NCBI GenBank assembly: GCA_029582155.1
Contig: CM055905.1
Coordinates: forward strand, 63,069,656-63,133,655
Direction: 5' to 3'
DNA length: 64,000 bases
From: Panopea generosa
Taxonomy: Eukaryota > Mollusca > Bivalvia > Adapedonta > Hiatellidae
Under the pieces are notes generated by a model that was not told the DNA's origin, did no database searches, and was given only the letters and a program-made list of their open reading frames with translations. Positions within the stretch are counted from its first letter, which is position 1; each line of letters opens with the position of its first letter. The translations under genes and the position numbers were made by a program. Below are positions 23,375 through 35,021 of this stretch, piece after piece.

Positions 23375-23716
23375 GGTGTGACGATAGCGGTGGACCGATA
23401 TATTTTATTTAACGGTGCACCGCTATTAAATACCGGTGGACCGATAAATAAGTAACGGTGCACCAGTAATAAATCGTCGGTCCACCGTTAAAATATAGCG
23501 GTACATCAATAAAAATATAGCGGTGCATCGTTAAAATATAGCAGAGGACCGATAAAATACAGCGGTATAAAACGGTACATCGATATATTATAACGGTGGA
23601 CCGCCACTTTTAACGGTTCACCAATATATTTTAACGGTGCACCGATAACATATATTGGTACACCGTTAAAACAAATATATCGGTGCACCGATATAATAGC
23701 GATACCGGTACCGGTG
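23375..23716. repeat. Right subterminal CGGTGCACCG-type array
   Basis: Mirror of the left array and somewhat longer, with ACGGTGCACC, CGGTGGACCG, CGGTCCACCG and CGGTACATC separated by AT spacers. The minus-strand open frame at 23,506-23,688 is a product of this array. Confidence 0.8.
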
Positions 23717-23748
23717 CTTTTGACCCTGATTGTACACCATAGGAAAAT

Positions 23749-24952
23749 GCCAATAACTACTTATCTCGCCGCTGAATCAAGTCGAAAATATACTTGCATG
23801 TTCGTCTGTCAATCGTACATACTCAGCCAATTCCGTCATTCCTCGGTATTAGGATAATCGGCGAGGTGGTCTGAATGATTCGCCATTGACCGACTAAAAC
23901 AATCTAGCTATACGTGTTTATATAGAATACCACGTTAGTGTCTAACATTTATCAGGTTAGGCAAAGAAAAACAATTAATCACGAGCCTTGACTAACGTTG
24001 TTTTTTTTTCGAGCCGAAACAGGCACTGACATGGTATTTTATTTATCATGCCATCATTTGTGTGATTTATTTATTTTAGTTTAAAAAACAACTGATTTTA
24101 TCCAGCAAACAAACGCATGTGTTTACATTTGCGGAAAGTGCTCCTAAAAATGTTCCATATTTGATCAATATCAATTAAAAAAAATCTATATAGTTTTTTT
24201 ATGGAACTATTCGATATTTATTGACACAATTAACAGTTTATGAACGTTCGAAACGTGGATTTAATACAATGCAAAAATAACGACGTCATCAATTTGTGCG
24301 TTACAAAAATAACGACGTCATCAATTTGTGCGTTGCTGCAAGATAAAACTTCCCTGCCGATATAACAGAAGTTTATCTTGCTCCCACTATCATGTAGAAT
24401 AATACAAAATAATACAAAATGATATGATCAAATGATGTTGCCATACCACCACAAAAAGACAAAAATATTAATGTAATAATACATGTAATACAGTAGTTTG
24501 TAAGGTGATAATGTATTTTTCAAATTAATGGGCAAAAGCACACACCATACACACTACATACAGAAAGTGAAGTGTTTGACTTACATTTTGATGATTTTCT
24601 TTCTCGTGCACATGTTATTGTTTGTAAGCATGTTTAGACCATGTTTAATTTATGTATCGATGCATAGAGAAGATTTTTTAAACTACAGTTGAACTTCTCT
24701 GATTCTTACTATGATGACTGGAACACAATGACTTAAACCAACTATCCAGATACAGTTCATCAGGATACTAAACTAGTATGATTTTAACTATGGCCATGAT
24801 CATATATTTGTACGCAGACAACTACAAATGCAAAAAAAATAAAAATAAATAAAACAGCCTACAAAACATTCTAAAACGGTCAACATGCACTTGTATCTGG
24901 ATATCAGATGGTGGGTCGGTGGTGTGGGGGACTATACACATGACGTATTATG
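23749..24952. other. Intergenic DNA upstream of TRIM-like copy B
   Basis: From about 23,957 it matches the stretch before copy C (from about 49,105). A tandem duplication of about 34 bp (AAAAATAACGACGTCATCAA repeated near 24,276 and 24,305) occurs here but not before copy C. No gene is seen. Confidence 0.45.
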
Positions 24953-25221
24953 ACGCCGGGCCCGGTGTGGTCAGTCTACTATCAATTCTTAAGTTCGAAT
25001 CCCCGCCCGGCCACAATATCCGTAGTGGCAGATATACGACATTGCCTCTCATTTAAATTCGTCTCTCGCCGCTGTTTCAAGTGGATAAGTAATAGTTACT
25101 TGTGGACATGGGTGTTCTCGAGTAATGGTTAAGGATCTGAAGAAAAAGTGGTTAGGTAATTTGATCGTTTGCCATCCCTCTGTGATATAAATAAATGACG
25201 CTAATATTCAAACAAACAAAC
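24953..25221 (+). mobile_element. tRNA-derived SINE, family 1, upstream of TRIM-like copy B
   Basis: CGGGCCCGGTGTGGTCAGTC, box B AAGTTCGAATCCCCGCCCGG and body GCCGCTGTTTCAAGTGGATA, with an end ATGACGCTAATATTCAAACA and CAAA-type tail. The orthologous copy before copy C is at 50,093-50,346. Confidence 0.8.
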
Positions 25222-25383
25222 GTATTAAGCGACACTATCCTACATTATGTTACCTTGGACGACCTGTAGATACTTTTCAAGTGTCGATTATCAAACTATC
25301 GACATCATCAAATGTATTTTCTGGACACCGGCTCAACCTCTAATTGGAGAATATAACGATAAGTTTAGGGTACCAGGTAGAAA

Positions 25384-25420
25384 TATTTAAAGGTAGGCCG
25401 GTATACAATCGATATCAGTT
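25384..25420 (+). promoter_or_regulatory. TATA box and initiator of TRIM-like copy B
   Basis: TATTTAA at 25,384-25,390 and the initiator match TCAGTT at 25,415-25,420 put the predicted start A (25,417) 33 bases after the first T of the TATA box, the usual animal spacing. An inverted CCAAT motif (ATTGG) lies about 75 bases upstream. The same pair with the same spacing is present before copy C. The predicted leader is about 61 nt. Confidence 0.6.
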
Positions 25421-25477
25421 ATGTGTGTCTCGCCACAGCGTAGTTAAAACTTATCAGAGGTGTAGTTATTAAAGAAA

Positions 25478-28400
25478 ATGGCGACGGGGTATTCAAGATC
25501 GGTGAAGGGGGGGTCCGACATTTTGTTTGACTTTCCATGTTCGTCCTGTGCCGAAGATGGTCACAATAAAGAGGCGTTCCACGGATGTGTCGACTGTGCA
25601 CATAACTTTTGTGATACATGTCTTGTGTTTCATAATAAACTTGGAATAACGAAAGGACACAAAATAGTTGATAAAGCCGCCATGGTATCCTGTCGAATGC
25701 AGACACCAACTTACCTGCCCACCGACGTATGCAGCACCCACCCAGGTAAAGTGATGGATATGTACTGCGGCACTCACGATGTCGTCTGCTGTGGAGCCTG
25801 TATAGCAATTGAACACAGGTAAGTAGGATAGTTTATAGACTAAAGACTCTATTGTACGCATTTATGACTATTTATAGACTGTACGCATGTAAAGCTTTAG
25901 TTAACATAAATGTTTATTTAACTACGGCAAATAAGATATACCGGTAGATGTATAAACACCAGAACCAATTATAAACTAGCTATTGACAACACAATGGCAA
26001 ATGTAAATACTAGTTATTGGCCATTGGTACGACAAATTACACTCTAGCTATTAACCACACAATGGACAATGTATATACTAGTTATAGGTCACAGGTAAGA
26101 CCAATTACATTCTAGCTATTGACGACACAATGGACAATATATATACAAGTTATAGGCCACAGGGAAGACCAGTTAAATACTAGCTATTGACGACACAATG
26201 GACAATGTATACACTAGTTAGAGGCCAAAGGTATGACCAATTACAGACTAGCTATTGACCACTCAATGGACAATGTATATACTAGTTATAGGCTACAGGA
26301 AGGACCAATTACATACTAGCTATTGACCACCCAATGGGCAATGTATATACAAGTTATAGGTCACAGGTAAGACCAATTACATACTAGCTATTGACCACAA
26401 AATGGACAATGTATATACTAGTTATTGGCGACAGGTAGGACTATTTATAGACTAGCTATTGACAACACAATGTGCAATGTATATACATGAACTAGTTATA
26501 TGCCACAGGTAGGACCAATTACATACTAGCTATTGACCACTTAATGGACAATGTATATACTAGTTAAGGGCCACAGGTAGGACCATTCATAGACTAGCTC
26601 TTGACCACATGTAGGACAATGTATATACTAGTTATAGGCCACAGGTAGGACCCATTATATATTGTCTATGGATCACGGTAGGACCATTTATACTGTGGAC
26701 CACATGAAGGACCATTCTATTTATAGACTAGCTGTAGACCACATATAGGAATGTTCATTGATTAAATATGCATTCAGTTATACAAACTGGATACAGGATA
26801 CACAGGAACAATTGAAGAAATATAAACTGCTTTAAATACCATTTATGGATCAGTTATATAATGCATATATACTATTTATAGACAAGTTATTACAACAAGA
26901 AAAAACATTTATAGACAAGTTACATGTAATAGCCTACATTATAGACCATTTATAGACACGTTATTGCCACAACAAAGACCATTTATAGACTAGATAATAG
27001 ACTACATATATATCATTTATAGATCAGTTGTAGACTACATGTACATATAGACCATTGATAGATCAGTTATATACTGTATAGAAACCATTTATAACAGTTA
27101 TAGACTACATATAGACTATTTATAGACTATAGACTAGTAATATTCTACATAGAGACCATTTTAAACCAGGTATATACTACATATAGACCTTTAATAGACC
27201 AGCTATAAATTTCATGAATTGATAAACTAGTTAAATACTACACTTTTATATCAGTTATATACAACATACATGTATATACCATTTATGAATATAACAATCT
27301 CAGACTACATTTGTACCATTCATAGTCTAGCTATAAATCATAGGTAGGATCATTTATAGACTAGATATAAACTACATGTAGACCACTCATATACTATCTA
27401 TTGGGGCATATAGGAAGGACAAAATAAATAGAAACACAAACCACATGTTTGGTTTTTTGTAGATTAGCTATAAAATGCATAAGGCACATTCATAGACAAG
27501 TGAGTCGAATTAAAATAAATATGCATAAACTGATAATCTCGATAGTTATGGTCGTTTTAAAAGTAAGATATGGAGAAAAGAGCGAATAAGACATGGTCAG
27601 ATGAAATATAGCTATCTTTAATGTGTTTACTGGTTTGAAGCGGAATTTGAACTTCATCATGTAAAACTTGATGATTCACGTATTTAATTTTGTACATGAA
27701 TATAATTGAATGTAATACATAGTTACATTCCAAACCGTGTGTTTATGGTTTGATATAATATTTGTAAGCCAGATGACTGAATCAGTAACAAATATTGATT
27801 TGAAAATGGAATGAATTATAATTCAAACACTCCCAAAATATGTATATTCCAGGCCGTGTCAAGGGGTTGACTACCTCCCTAATGTTGCCAAGGGTATTAA
27901 AACCAGCACCGAATTCAAGGACGTTAAAGACGGGTTGGAACATATCCAGGTAGAGCTTTCCCAGATACTGAAAAGCAAAGAAGAGGATTTGAAGAAAATC
28001 AGAAAAGATAAAGACAAATGTCTGACGGACATAGACGCCTGTCATGAGATGATAGTCAATCTCCTAGACAAAATGGTGAAGAAAGCTAAAGAAGAAGTAG
28101 ACACTGTTCACAACAGATTGGAAAGTAAAGTAAACACAGACGTTCAAACACTGCGAGAAACAAATGCAACTCTGGACATCAGCATAAAACACTTCGACAA
28201 CCTTGAGGGAGATAACGAAGTGAACTTGTTTCTAAACGTAAGAAAGGGAAAACAAAACAATCGTGAAGGAACCAAGTTACTGGAACAGCTTAAACAAACT
28301 CTAATGAATGAAACAATGAACTTTTTTTTCAACTCGGATATCATTGATTATTTTGTTCAATTGAGGAATATTGGAGAGGTAAAGTTGACAACACTTGACA

Positions 28401-29236
28401 ACGTATATATAACCCCTCAATCTTATCCTAAGACTAGAAACATTAAACCAATCAGCTCCGCGGCTTTACACAGGGATATCACTGTCAGTGATGAGAACGA
28501 GTTAGATATGATGGATTCATGTCTGCTCGATGACGGATCATTAATGATAACAGACCACGCAAATAAGACTTTAACAAGGCTGGATACAAGCTACATGGTT
28601 GTGGACAAGTGTACAGTATCTAGTAGGCCATGGGGCGTGTGTAGAACAAGTCCAACAGAAGTAGCAGTAGCACTGTATAGAGATAAGAAGATACAGTTTG
28701 TATCTACATCCGGCAGACTGTCAGTCTCCAGGTCATTCCAGGTGAAGAAGAAACCTAACTACCTGGCCGCCAGTAATGGACAGTTGTTTGTCACCGGTGA
28801 CGATCCACCACAAGTAGGAGTATACAACATGAACGGCAGCCGCTTGAGAACCATCAGTAAGGATCCAAAAGGACAGAGAATATTCAATACCCCACGAGGA
28901 ATAGTTCTGAGCAATGATAGAACCAAAGTACACGTGACAGATAATACAAAAGGAGTGATTACCATGACAAGAAAGGGACAAGTACAATACACCTTCACTG
29001 ACCCGCAGCTCGAGTCTCCCTGTGGAGCCTGTGTCCTGGAGAATGACAACTTACTGGTATGTGGGAACAGTTCCAACAACATAATACAGGTGGATAACCA
29101 GGGGAGGAAGATAAATGTTCTACTGACAGAGACAGATGGGATACACTGGCCACTGTCACTCACGTATGACGTCATTAACTCCAGACTGATTGTTATCATG
29201 AACAGGACAAATAAAATAAAAGTGTTCACCTTGTAA
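25478..29236 (+). CDS. TRIM-like B-box/coiled-coil/NHL protein, copy B (intact; exons 25478-25818 and 27853-29236)
   Basis: The two exons join in phase (341 + 1,384 nt) to give 574 residues. Exon 1 starts at ATG in GAAAATGGCG and ends at donor CAG/GTAAGT. It encodes B-box 1 (C21SSC24, C37VDC40, C45DTC48, H52, H61) and B-box 2 (C85STH88, C97GTH100, C104-C105, C108, H113, with the next C from exon 2). There is no RING, so ubiquitin ligase activity would need a partner. Exon 2 begins after TATTCCAG with PCQGVDYLPNVAK, then a Lys/Glu-rich coiled coil to about residue 290, then a six-bladed NHL-type propeller (blade motifs ITDHANKT, VALYRDKK, VTGDDPPQ, VTDNTKGV, VCGNSSNN, VIMNRTNK) to the TAA. Mollusc genomes carry many such TRIM-like genes, several linked to immunity; the target of this one is unknown. 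Confidence 0.88.
25819..27852 (+). repeat. Intron 1 of TRIM-like copy B: 68-bp minisatellite plus decayed array
   Basis: A canonical GTAAGT...CAG intron of 2,034 bp. About ten 68-bp units occupy roughly 25,960-26,690, many with CAGGTAAG or CAGGTAGG. Degenerate 30-bp units run to about 27,390, with one copy of the unit amplified in unit C near 27,390. Bases after about 27,480 are unique and conserved in all units. Confidence 0.88.
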
Positions 29237-29804
29237 AGATAGACATTGAAAACGTTAATAGTGTGACGATAAAAGTAAAACAAAAGAAACTCCTTTTTTA
29301 CACGGCTTAACACGGACTATATCGAACAGTTCAGAATATGAACATATAGATGAAATTGAAAACATTTAACATACTTTATGTCATTGGACATCTCAGATAC
29401 ATGTCCATGGTATATTTATATTGGTACGATCACAAATGCATTCTGAAAATATGACACGACGTTACAGAGCGCTTTAAAAATACTTTCAAATGTTTATTTT
29501 ATCAATCAAGGAATATAGATTTTATAATGTCCAATGTTTATATCGTAAACGATATAATTTTGAGTTTAAAATCAAATATCTAAACTATATAGAATGCACA
29601 AAAAAGTAATTGAAACATTCCAAACATAAATTGTGTTTGTTAACAATATGGAATCAACACAACAGTGTGTTACAATAGTTACAAAAGTATATGAAATATG
29701 TTGGTGTTCAGTGACAGCGTTATCAAAGTATAAAAAGAAAAAAATATGACAATGTGACTTTTAGTCCGATTATATTGGCCAAACGTCCAGTCCATTAGAT
29801 ATAA
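29237..29804 (+). other. 3-prime flank of TRIM-like copy B
   Basis: Matches copies A and C but lacks the short segment near 29,475 that holds AATAAA in copy C, so its poly(A) site is not evident. No gene. Confidence 0.45.
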
Positions 29805-29975
29805 TTATTTGCCATGAAAGAGCATAGATACAAGTATATGTCATGACAGAGCAAAGGAACAAGTATATGTCATGACAAAACAAATGATACAGGTATATGC
29901 CATGACAGACAATAGATACAAGTATATGTCATGATATAGCAGAGATAAAAGTATATGTCATGATAGAGCATATAT
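29805..29975. repeat. 29-bp minisatellite, unit B, left block
   Basis: About five units of the TGTCATGACA-bearing 29-bp repeat, cut from the main block by the inserted element that follows. Confidence 0.85.
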
Positions 29976-29981
29976 TCAGGA

Positions 29982-30447
29982 CTCACACCACTATTATCTC
30001 CCTTGAGTACTCCGGACCTACAGATGAAGGAGGTAGAAATAAAACTTTAGTTCTCTTTTTCTTCTTTTTTCAGGGCTTTGTACTGCAGTGTTTTGTTTTT
30101 TGCTAGCATGAGTTAAATGGTCAGTATTTTAGAAATCACCACTAAAAAATTTGATGCTGATACCAGCTTTCTGGACAATTCTGTGTCATTTCAGAATTGT
30201 TGGTTCGAACCGCATCTAGGGCGAATAGTTGACATATCGTTACTCTGGAAATTGATAGGTCTCACAAAAGCATTGAATTTAAAAAAAACCAACCTGGTCA
30301 AGGTATACTTTTTTTTCTTTATAATTGCATATCTTGAACCAATGAAGAATTTGAGCCCAGACACATGCTGCAGAATTTAATTTTTCACTCTGTTTTGGAC
30401 ATAAATGTTACAATGGAGCCCTATGGGAAATGTAATAGTGGCGTGAG
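29982..30447. mobile_element. MITE inserted in the 29-bp array, unit B only
   Basis: Starts CTCACACCACTATTATCTCC and ends ...GTAATAGTGGCGTGAG, giving inverted repeats that share CTCAC, CCACTATTA and TCCC. Length is about 466 bp. The array resumes directly after it. It is absent from units A and C. The open frame at 30,117-30,380 inside it has no domain. Confidence 0.6.
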
Positions 30448-30449
30448 AC

Positions 30450-32670
30450 GTACAAGTATTTGTCATTACAGAGAATATATACTTGTATCTATGCTCTGCT
30501 ATGAAACATACTTGTATCTATGCTCTGAAATGACATATACAAGTATGTGTCATGACAGAGAACATACACAAGTATGTGTCACTGCAGAGCATAGATACAA
30601 GAATATGTAAGTATGTGTCATGACAGAGTATATATATATATATAAGTATATGTCATTGCAGAGCATAGATACAAGTATGTGCCATGACAGAGCATAGATA
30701 CAAGTATATGTCATGACAGAGCATAGATACAAGTATATGTCATGACAGAGCATAGATACAATCATTCGTCATGACAGAGCATACATAAAAGTATATGTCA
30801 TGACAGAGCATAGATACAAGTATGTGTCACGGCAGAGCATAGATACAAGTTTGTGTCACGACAGAGCATAGATACAAGTTTGTGTCATGACAGAGCATAT
30901 ATACAAGTATGTGTCATGACAGAGCATATATACAAGTATGTGTCATGACAGAACATAGATACAAGTATGTTTTATTGCACAGCATAGATACAAGTATGTG
31001 TTGTTGCAGAGCATAGATACAAGTATGTGTTATTGCAGAGGATAGATAAAAGTATGTGTCATGACAGAGCATAGATACAAGTATGTGTCATGACAGAGCA
31101 TAGATACAAGTATGTGTCATGACAGAGCATAGATACGTGTATGTGTCATGATATAGCATAGATACAAGTATGTGTCTTGACAGAACATAGATACATGTAT
31201 ATGTGTCTTTGCAGATCATAGATTCAAGCATATTACATGAGAGAGCATATGTACAAGTAAGTGTCATTGCAGACCATAGATACAAATATATGCCATGACA
31301 TAGTATAGGCAAAAGTATATTACATGAGAGAGCATAGGTACAAGTGTATGATATGCAGAGTATAGATACAAGTATATTACATGAGAGAGAATAGATACAA
31401 GTATCAGTCATGACAGAGCAAAGATACAAGTATATTACATGAGAGATCATATATACAAGTATGTGTCGTGACATAGCATAGATACAAGTATATGACATGA
31501 GAGAGCATAGGTACAAGTATCTGTCATGACAGAGCATAGATACAAGTATATGTCATGACAGATCATAGATATAAGTATATTACGTGAGAGAGCATAGATA
31601 CAAGTATGTGTCGTGACATAGCATAGATACAAGTATATGACATGAGAGAGCATAGGTACAAGTATCTGTCATGACAGAGCATTGATACCAGTATATGTCA
31701 TTGTAGAGCATAGATACAAGTATATTACACGAGAGAACTTAGGTACAAGTATATGACATGATAGAGCATAGTAAACAAGTATGTGTCATGACAGATTATA
31801 GATACAAGAATGTGTCATGACAGAGCCTAGATACAAGTATGTGTCGTTGTAGAGCATTGATACAAGTATGTGTCATTGCAGAGCATAGGTACAAGTATGT
31901 GTCATGATAGAACATAGATACAAGTATGTGTAATGACAGAGTATAGATACAAGTATGTGTCATGACAGAGCATAGTTACAAGTATATGTCATGACAGGGC
32001 ATAGATATATGTATATTACGGGAGAGAGCATAGATACAAGTATATGATATGACATAGCATAGATACAAGTATATTACATGAGAGAGCATAGATACAAGTA
32101 TATTACATGACAGAGCATATATACAAGTATATGTCATGACAGAGCATAGATACAAGTATATGATTTGACAGAGCATATATACAAGTATATGATATGACAG
32201 AGCATAGATACAAGTATATGTCATGACAGATCATAGATACAAGTTTATGTCATTGCAGAGCATAGATGCAAGTATATTACATGAGAGAGCATTGATACAA
32301 GTATAAGACATGACAGAGCATTGGAACAAATATATGCCATGACAAAGCATAGATACAAGTATATGTCATGATAGAGCAAAGATACAAGTTTATGATATGA
32401 CACAACATAGATTCAAGTATATGTCATGACAAAGCATACATACAAGTATATATCACTGTAGAGCATAGATACAAGTATATGTCATGACAGACCATAGATA
32501 CAAGTATGTGTCATGACATAGCATAGATACAAGTATATTACATAAGATAGTATAGATACAAGTATATGTCATTGCAAAGCATAGATGCAAATATATTACA
32601 TAAGAGGGCTTAGGTACAAGTATAAGACATGGCATAGCATAGATACAATTATGTGTCATGGCAGAGCATA
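30450..32670. repeat. 29-bp minisatellite, unit B, main block
   Basis: About 75 units, the longest block in the window. The left end includes a few units in the opposite orientation (CTTGTATCTATGCTCTG at about 30,482-30,530), so part was inverted. From about 31,200 onward TGTCATGACAG units alternate with TTACATGAGAG variants in higher-order blocks. Minus-strand open frames up to about 150 codons are repeat artefacts. Confidence 0.92.
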
Positions 32671-33478
32671 GACTAGTAAATACATCAGGTAGAACTTTAT
32701 ATAGACTAGCTATATGCCACAGTTATAAATACATATAGACTAATATTATATCACAGGTAGAACTATATATAGGCCAACTATATACCACAGGTATACTAGA
32801 TATATACCACAGGTAGAACTTTATATAGAATAACTATATACCACATGGACAACTAATACAAATCTGGGATTATATTACAGAATCCTTATGGTGATACAGT
32901 TTCTCATTTTTTGTTTTAATATCATTTTCTCCATATTGCTCTAGTCCAGGGCAGCTTTGACAGAGACAACAATATATACATGTACTTCGGTATAATTATT
33001 CGGGAAAAACCCTGTAACATCTAAGGCCATGCTTTGGTTATTCACCCTTACCTTACTAAGGTGAATGATAGACCAATTCACTCAGACTTAATTCACTATT
33101 TGTGCGTGTGCATTGCTGTTATTCGGTACACTAAAGAGGCGAATGCCTGGTGTTAAATAACGTGCCGTTGTGTAAACCTGCTGGGTGTGAATGGATATAA
33201 TGAATGACAATTAAGCATTGTGCATATTATGATATAGAACTCAATAGATATACACAAGAATGACACAAAGTTAAACGAATGCATAAATGTCTTAAACCTA
33301 TATGATTTTAAATACATTTCAATACTTATAACGATTTTGTTATTAACTATTATCTCACTAGAATGGAACGTATGCCGAAGCTAAATAATCAACATAAATG
33401 GACCAGGTATATAGTATAACACAAATGTGAGGGGATTTGATTGCATCAGCTGGAAACGAACACTAGTCCCATGAATCA
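32671..33478. other. Array edge and spacer, unit B
   Basis: Degenerate CTATATACCACAGGTAGAAC units to about 32,850, then unique spacer equal to 4,840-5,470 in unit A. No gene. Confidence 0.5.
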
Positions 33479-33770
33479 AATTCTTAGCGCAGTCAGTTAC
33501 GCGTCTGACTATCAATCTAGGGGTCGTGAGTTCGAATCCGCACCCGGCAACAGTCTTCGTGATGATTGATATACGACATTATGTGTCATTATAATTTGTC
33601 TCTCACCGCTAATTCAAGTTGAGAAGTTATCAGTTACTTGCTGAGATGAGGTGTGCTCGAGTACTGGTTAACTTTTCAGGATCCCAGCAAACAGTGGTTA
33701 GGTTAATTGATCGTCCGTTAGCCCTCGATGGCATAAAAATTATGCTAAATATTCAATCAATCAATCAATC
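33479..33770 (+). mobile_element. tRNA-derived SINE, family 1, unit B copy 1
   Basis: Ortholog of the SINE at 5,471. Head CTTAGCGCAGTCAGTTACGC, box B GAGTTCGAATCC, (AATC)n tail. No gene is seen from its end to 34,062. Confidence 0.85.
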
Positions 33771-34062
33771 ATTATAAAAAAAGTCTATTCGTGCCTTGTC
33801 CTGTCACTAATTATGCTAGTACACTTTCCTTCCGTCAGTTAGTGCCTTGTCCTTCATCAATTTTGTTAGTTGCTGATGTCGATATCAACATGATCGAGGA
33901 ATGGAAACTGCGTCATAAATTATAGTGAAAGAAGTTTTATTTTATCTGCATATGTATACACATTTTCTATTGCATTTTGGAGTTACCTACGCCATACAAC
34001 AAAATACTGATACTGAAAAAAAGGTACAAAAAGTATAACAGTTTTCTTGATAGTATTGAGTC

Positions 34063-34264
34063 TGGCACGGTACCTCAGCCAGTAGCGCTTCTGACTACCA
34101 TTCCATGGGTCGTGAGTTCGAATCCCCGCCCGCGGTGATTGATATAGAACATTGCGTCTCATTACTGGTTAACATTCCAGGATACCATGTACGAGTGTTT
34201 AACTGAACGTCTGTTAGCACTCGATGACATAAAAATGACGCTAAATATTCAAATAAACCAACAA
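34063..34264 (+). mobile_element. Shortened SINE, family 1, unit B copy 2
   Basis: Ortholog of 6,081-6,290. Box B GAGTTCGAATCCCCGCCC is followed by the same internal deletion and the CTAAATATTC end. Confidence 0.78.
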
Positions 34265-34437
34265 ATCGATTGTGCTATTTTAAATCATTTGGAAAAAAAA
34301 TGATGATGGAAGTTTTATTGATCTTAGCAGTAATTGGCCCAGAGATGGATGACTTGGCAAATTTTACAAATTTATATGACTAATAGTTTTATTTCAGTTA
34401 ATTTTTTCAAATGACGTTAATAAATGTAAATGTTATA

Positions 34438-34893
34438 GGCATAGTGCCACCATTGCAAAAAGGAAGTGCTTCCGTGTTTTATTCGCATAATGGCGGTTAT
34501 AAATAATCCTCAATTCTTCTTCTTTGAAAATGCATTTTCCTTATCTTAATGCTCATTTTTTTATTTGAATGGCATTATTGATGTATTTTGAACATTTTGA
34601 TAGCATTGTCATGTTTGAAATGTGAATTTAGAAAAAAAAAAGATGCTTGGAAATTGGGGTATGAATTCAGTCTACTTTCACTTTGTCACCAGTGTACACA
34701 CTGAGCATAAAAAAAATCTCTTATATGACACATGACCCCTACTTTTCTCATCATATTTTGATAGTGCAGAGGTTGACAAACAGTAAAATGTAGGTTTCAC
34801 TTCTTTCATTTGGGACCCTCTATGAAAGACAAGCTTCAAACTTTTATTATTTTCTATAGAATAAAGAACAAAAATCAATGGTGAGGTTACACC
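34438..34893. mobile_element. MITE-like 456-bp insertion, unit B only
   Basis: Units A and C read continuously ATGTTATAGGAAAGA. Unit B has 456 extra bases between two TATA copies (34,434-34,437 and 34,894-34,897). Ends GGCATAGTGCCACCATTG and CAATGGTGAGGTTACACC are imperfect inverted repeats. The target is TATA or TA. The minus-strand open frame 34,678-34,983 crosses its edge and is not a gene. Confidence 0.65.
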
Positions 34894-34919
34894 TATAGGA
34901 GAGATAACTAATACGTTAT

Positions 34920-34996
34920 TATTTCGTCTAGTTTTTTTAGTTATTTCCCTTGGATTGGTAACCAACTTCCCATAATTCTCCACTCAAAGCTTCAAA
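34920..34996 (+). promoter_or_regulatory. TATA-less promoter of the death-fold gene, unit B
   Basis: Same CCAAT-complement (GATTGG) and ATG-embedding AAAATGGCGGC arrangement as unit A, with the MITE at 34,438-34,893 now ending about 100 bp upstream of the start codon. This could alter its regulation; inferred. Confidence 0.35.
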
Positions 34997-35021
34997 ATGG
35001 CGGCTACCATGGAATTTATTG
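34997..35021 (+). CDS. Candidate first exon of the death-fold gene, unit B
   Basis: ATGGCGGCTACCATGGAATT + TATTG ends at the strong donor GTAAGTGC. The second ATG has an ideal context (GCTACCATGG). Spliced to the CAG acceptor at 37,179 this frame meets TAA at once, so the exon is either 5-prime UTR, joined to an unseen exon, or spliced at the alternative TATAAG acceptor. Confidence 0.4.

Larger units (their letters stand above)
20020..23740. mobile_element. 3.7-kb foldback DNA transposon (non-autonomous)
   Basis: Both ends read ATGGTGTAC then CAGGGTCAAAAGCACCGGTA in inverted orientation, flanked by an exact 8-bp direct repeat AGGAAAAT (20,012-20,019 and 23,741-23,748). The arms are long. Inverted similarity continues inward through the CGGTGCACCG arrays, through GTTAGACTATTCAAATTAAA (about 20,346 and its complement near 23,080) and through GGTTGTGACTTTATGACC with TTGTCGCAG (about 20,896 and its complement near 22,440). 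The centre at about 20,960-22,360 is AT-rich. No transposase frame is seen. An 8-bp duplication fits hAT, P, Merlin or Mutator-like superfamilies; the long arms favour a Mutator-like or foldback type. The superfamily is not settled. Confidence 0.85.

Noticed and set aside
23506..23688. 60-codon open frame in the right transposon arm
   Set aside because: Translation of the CGGTGCACCG array.
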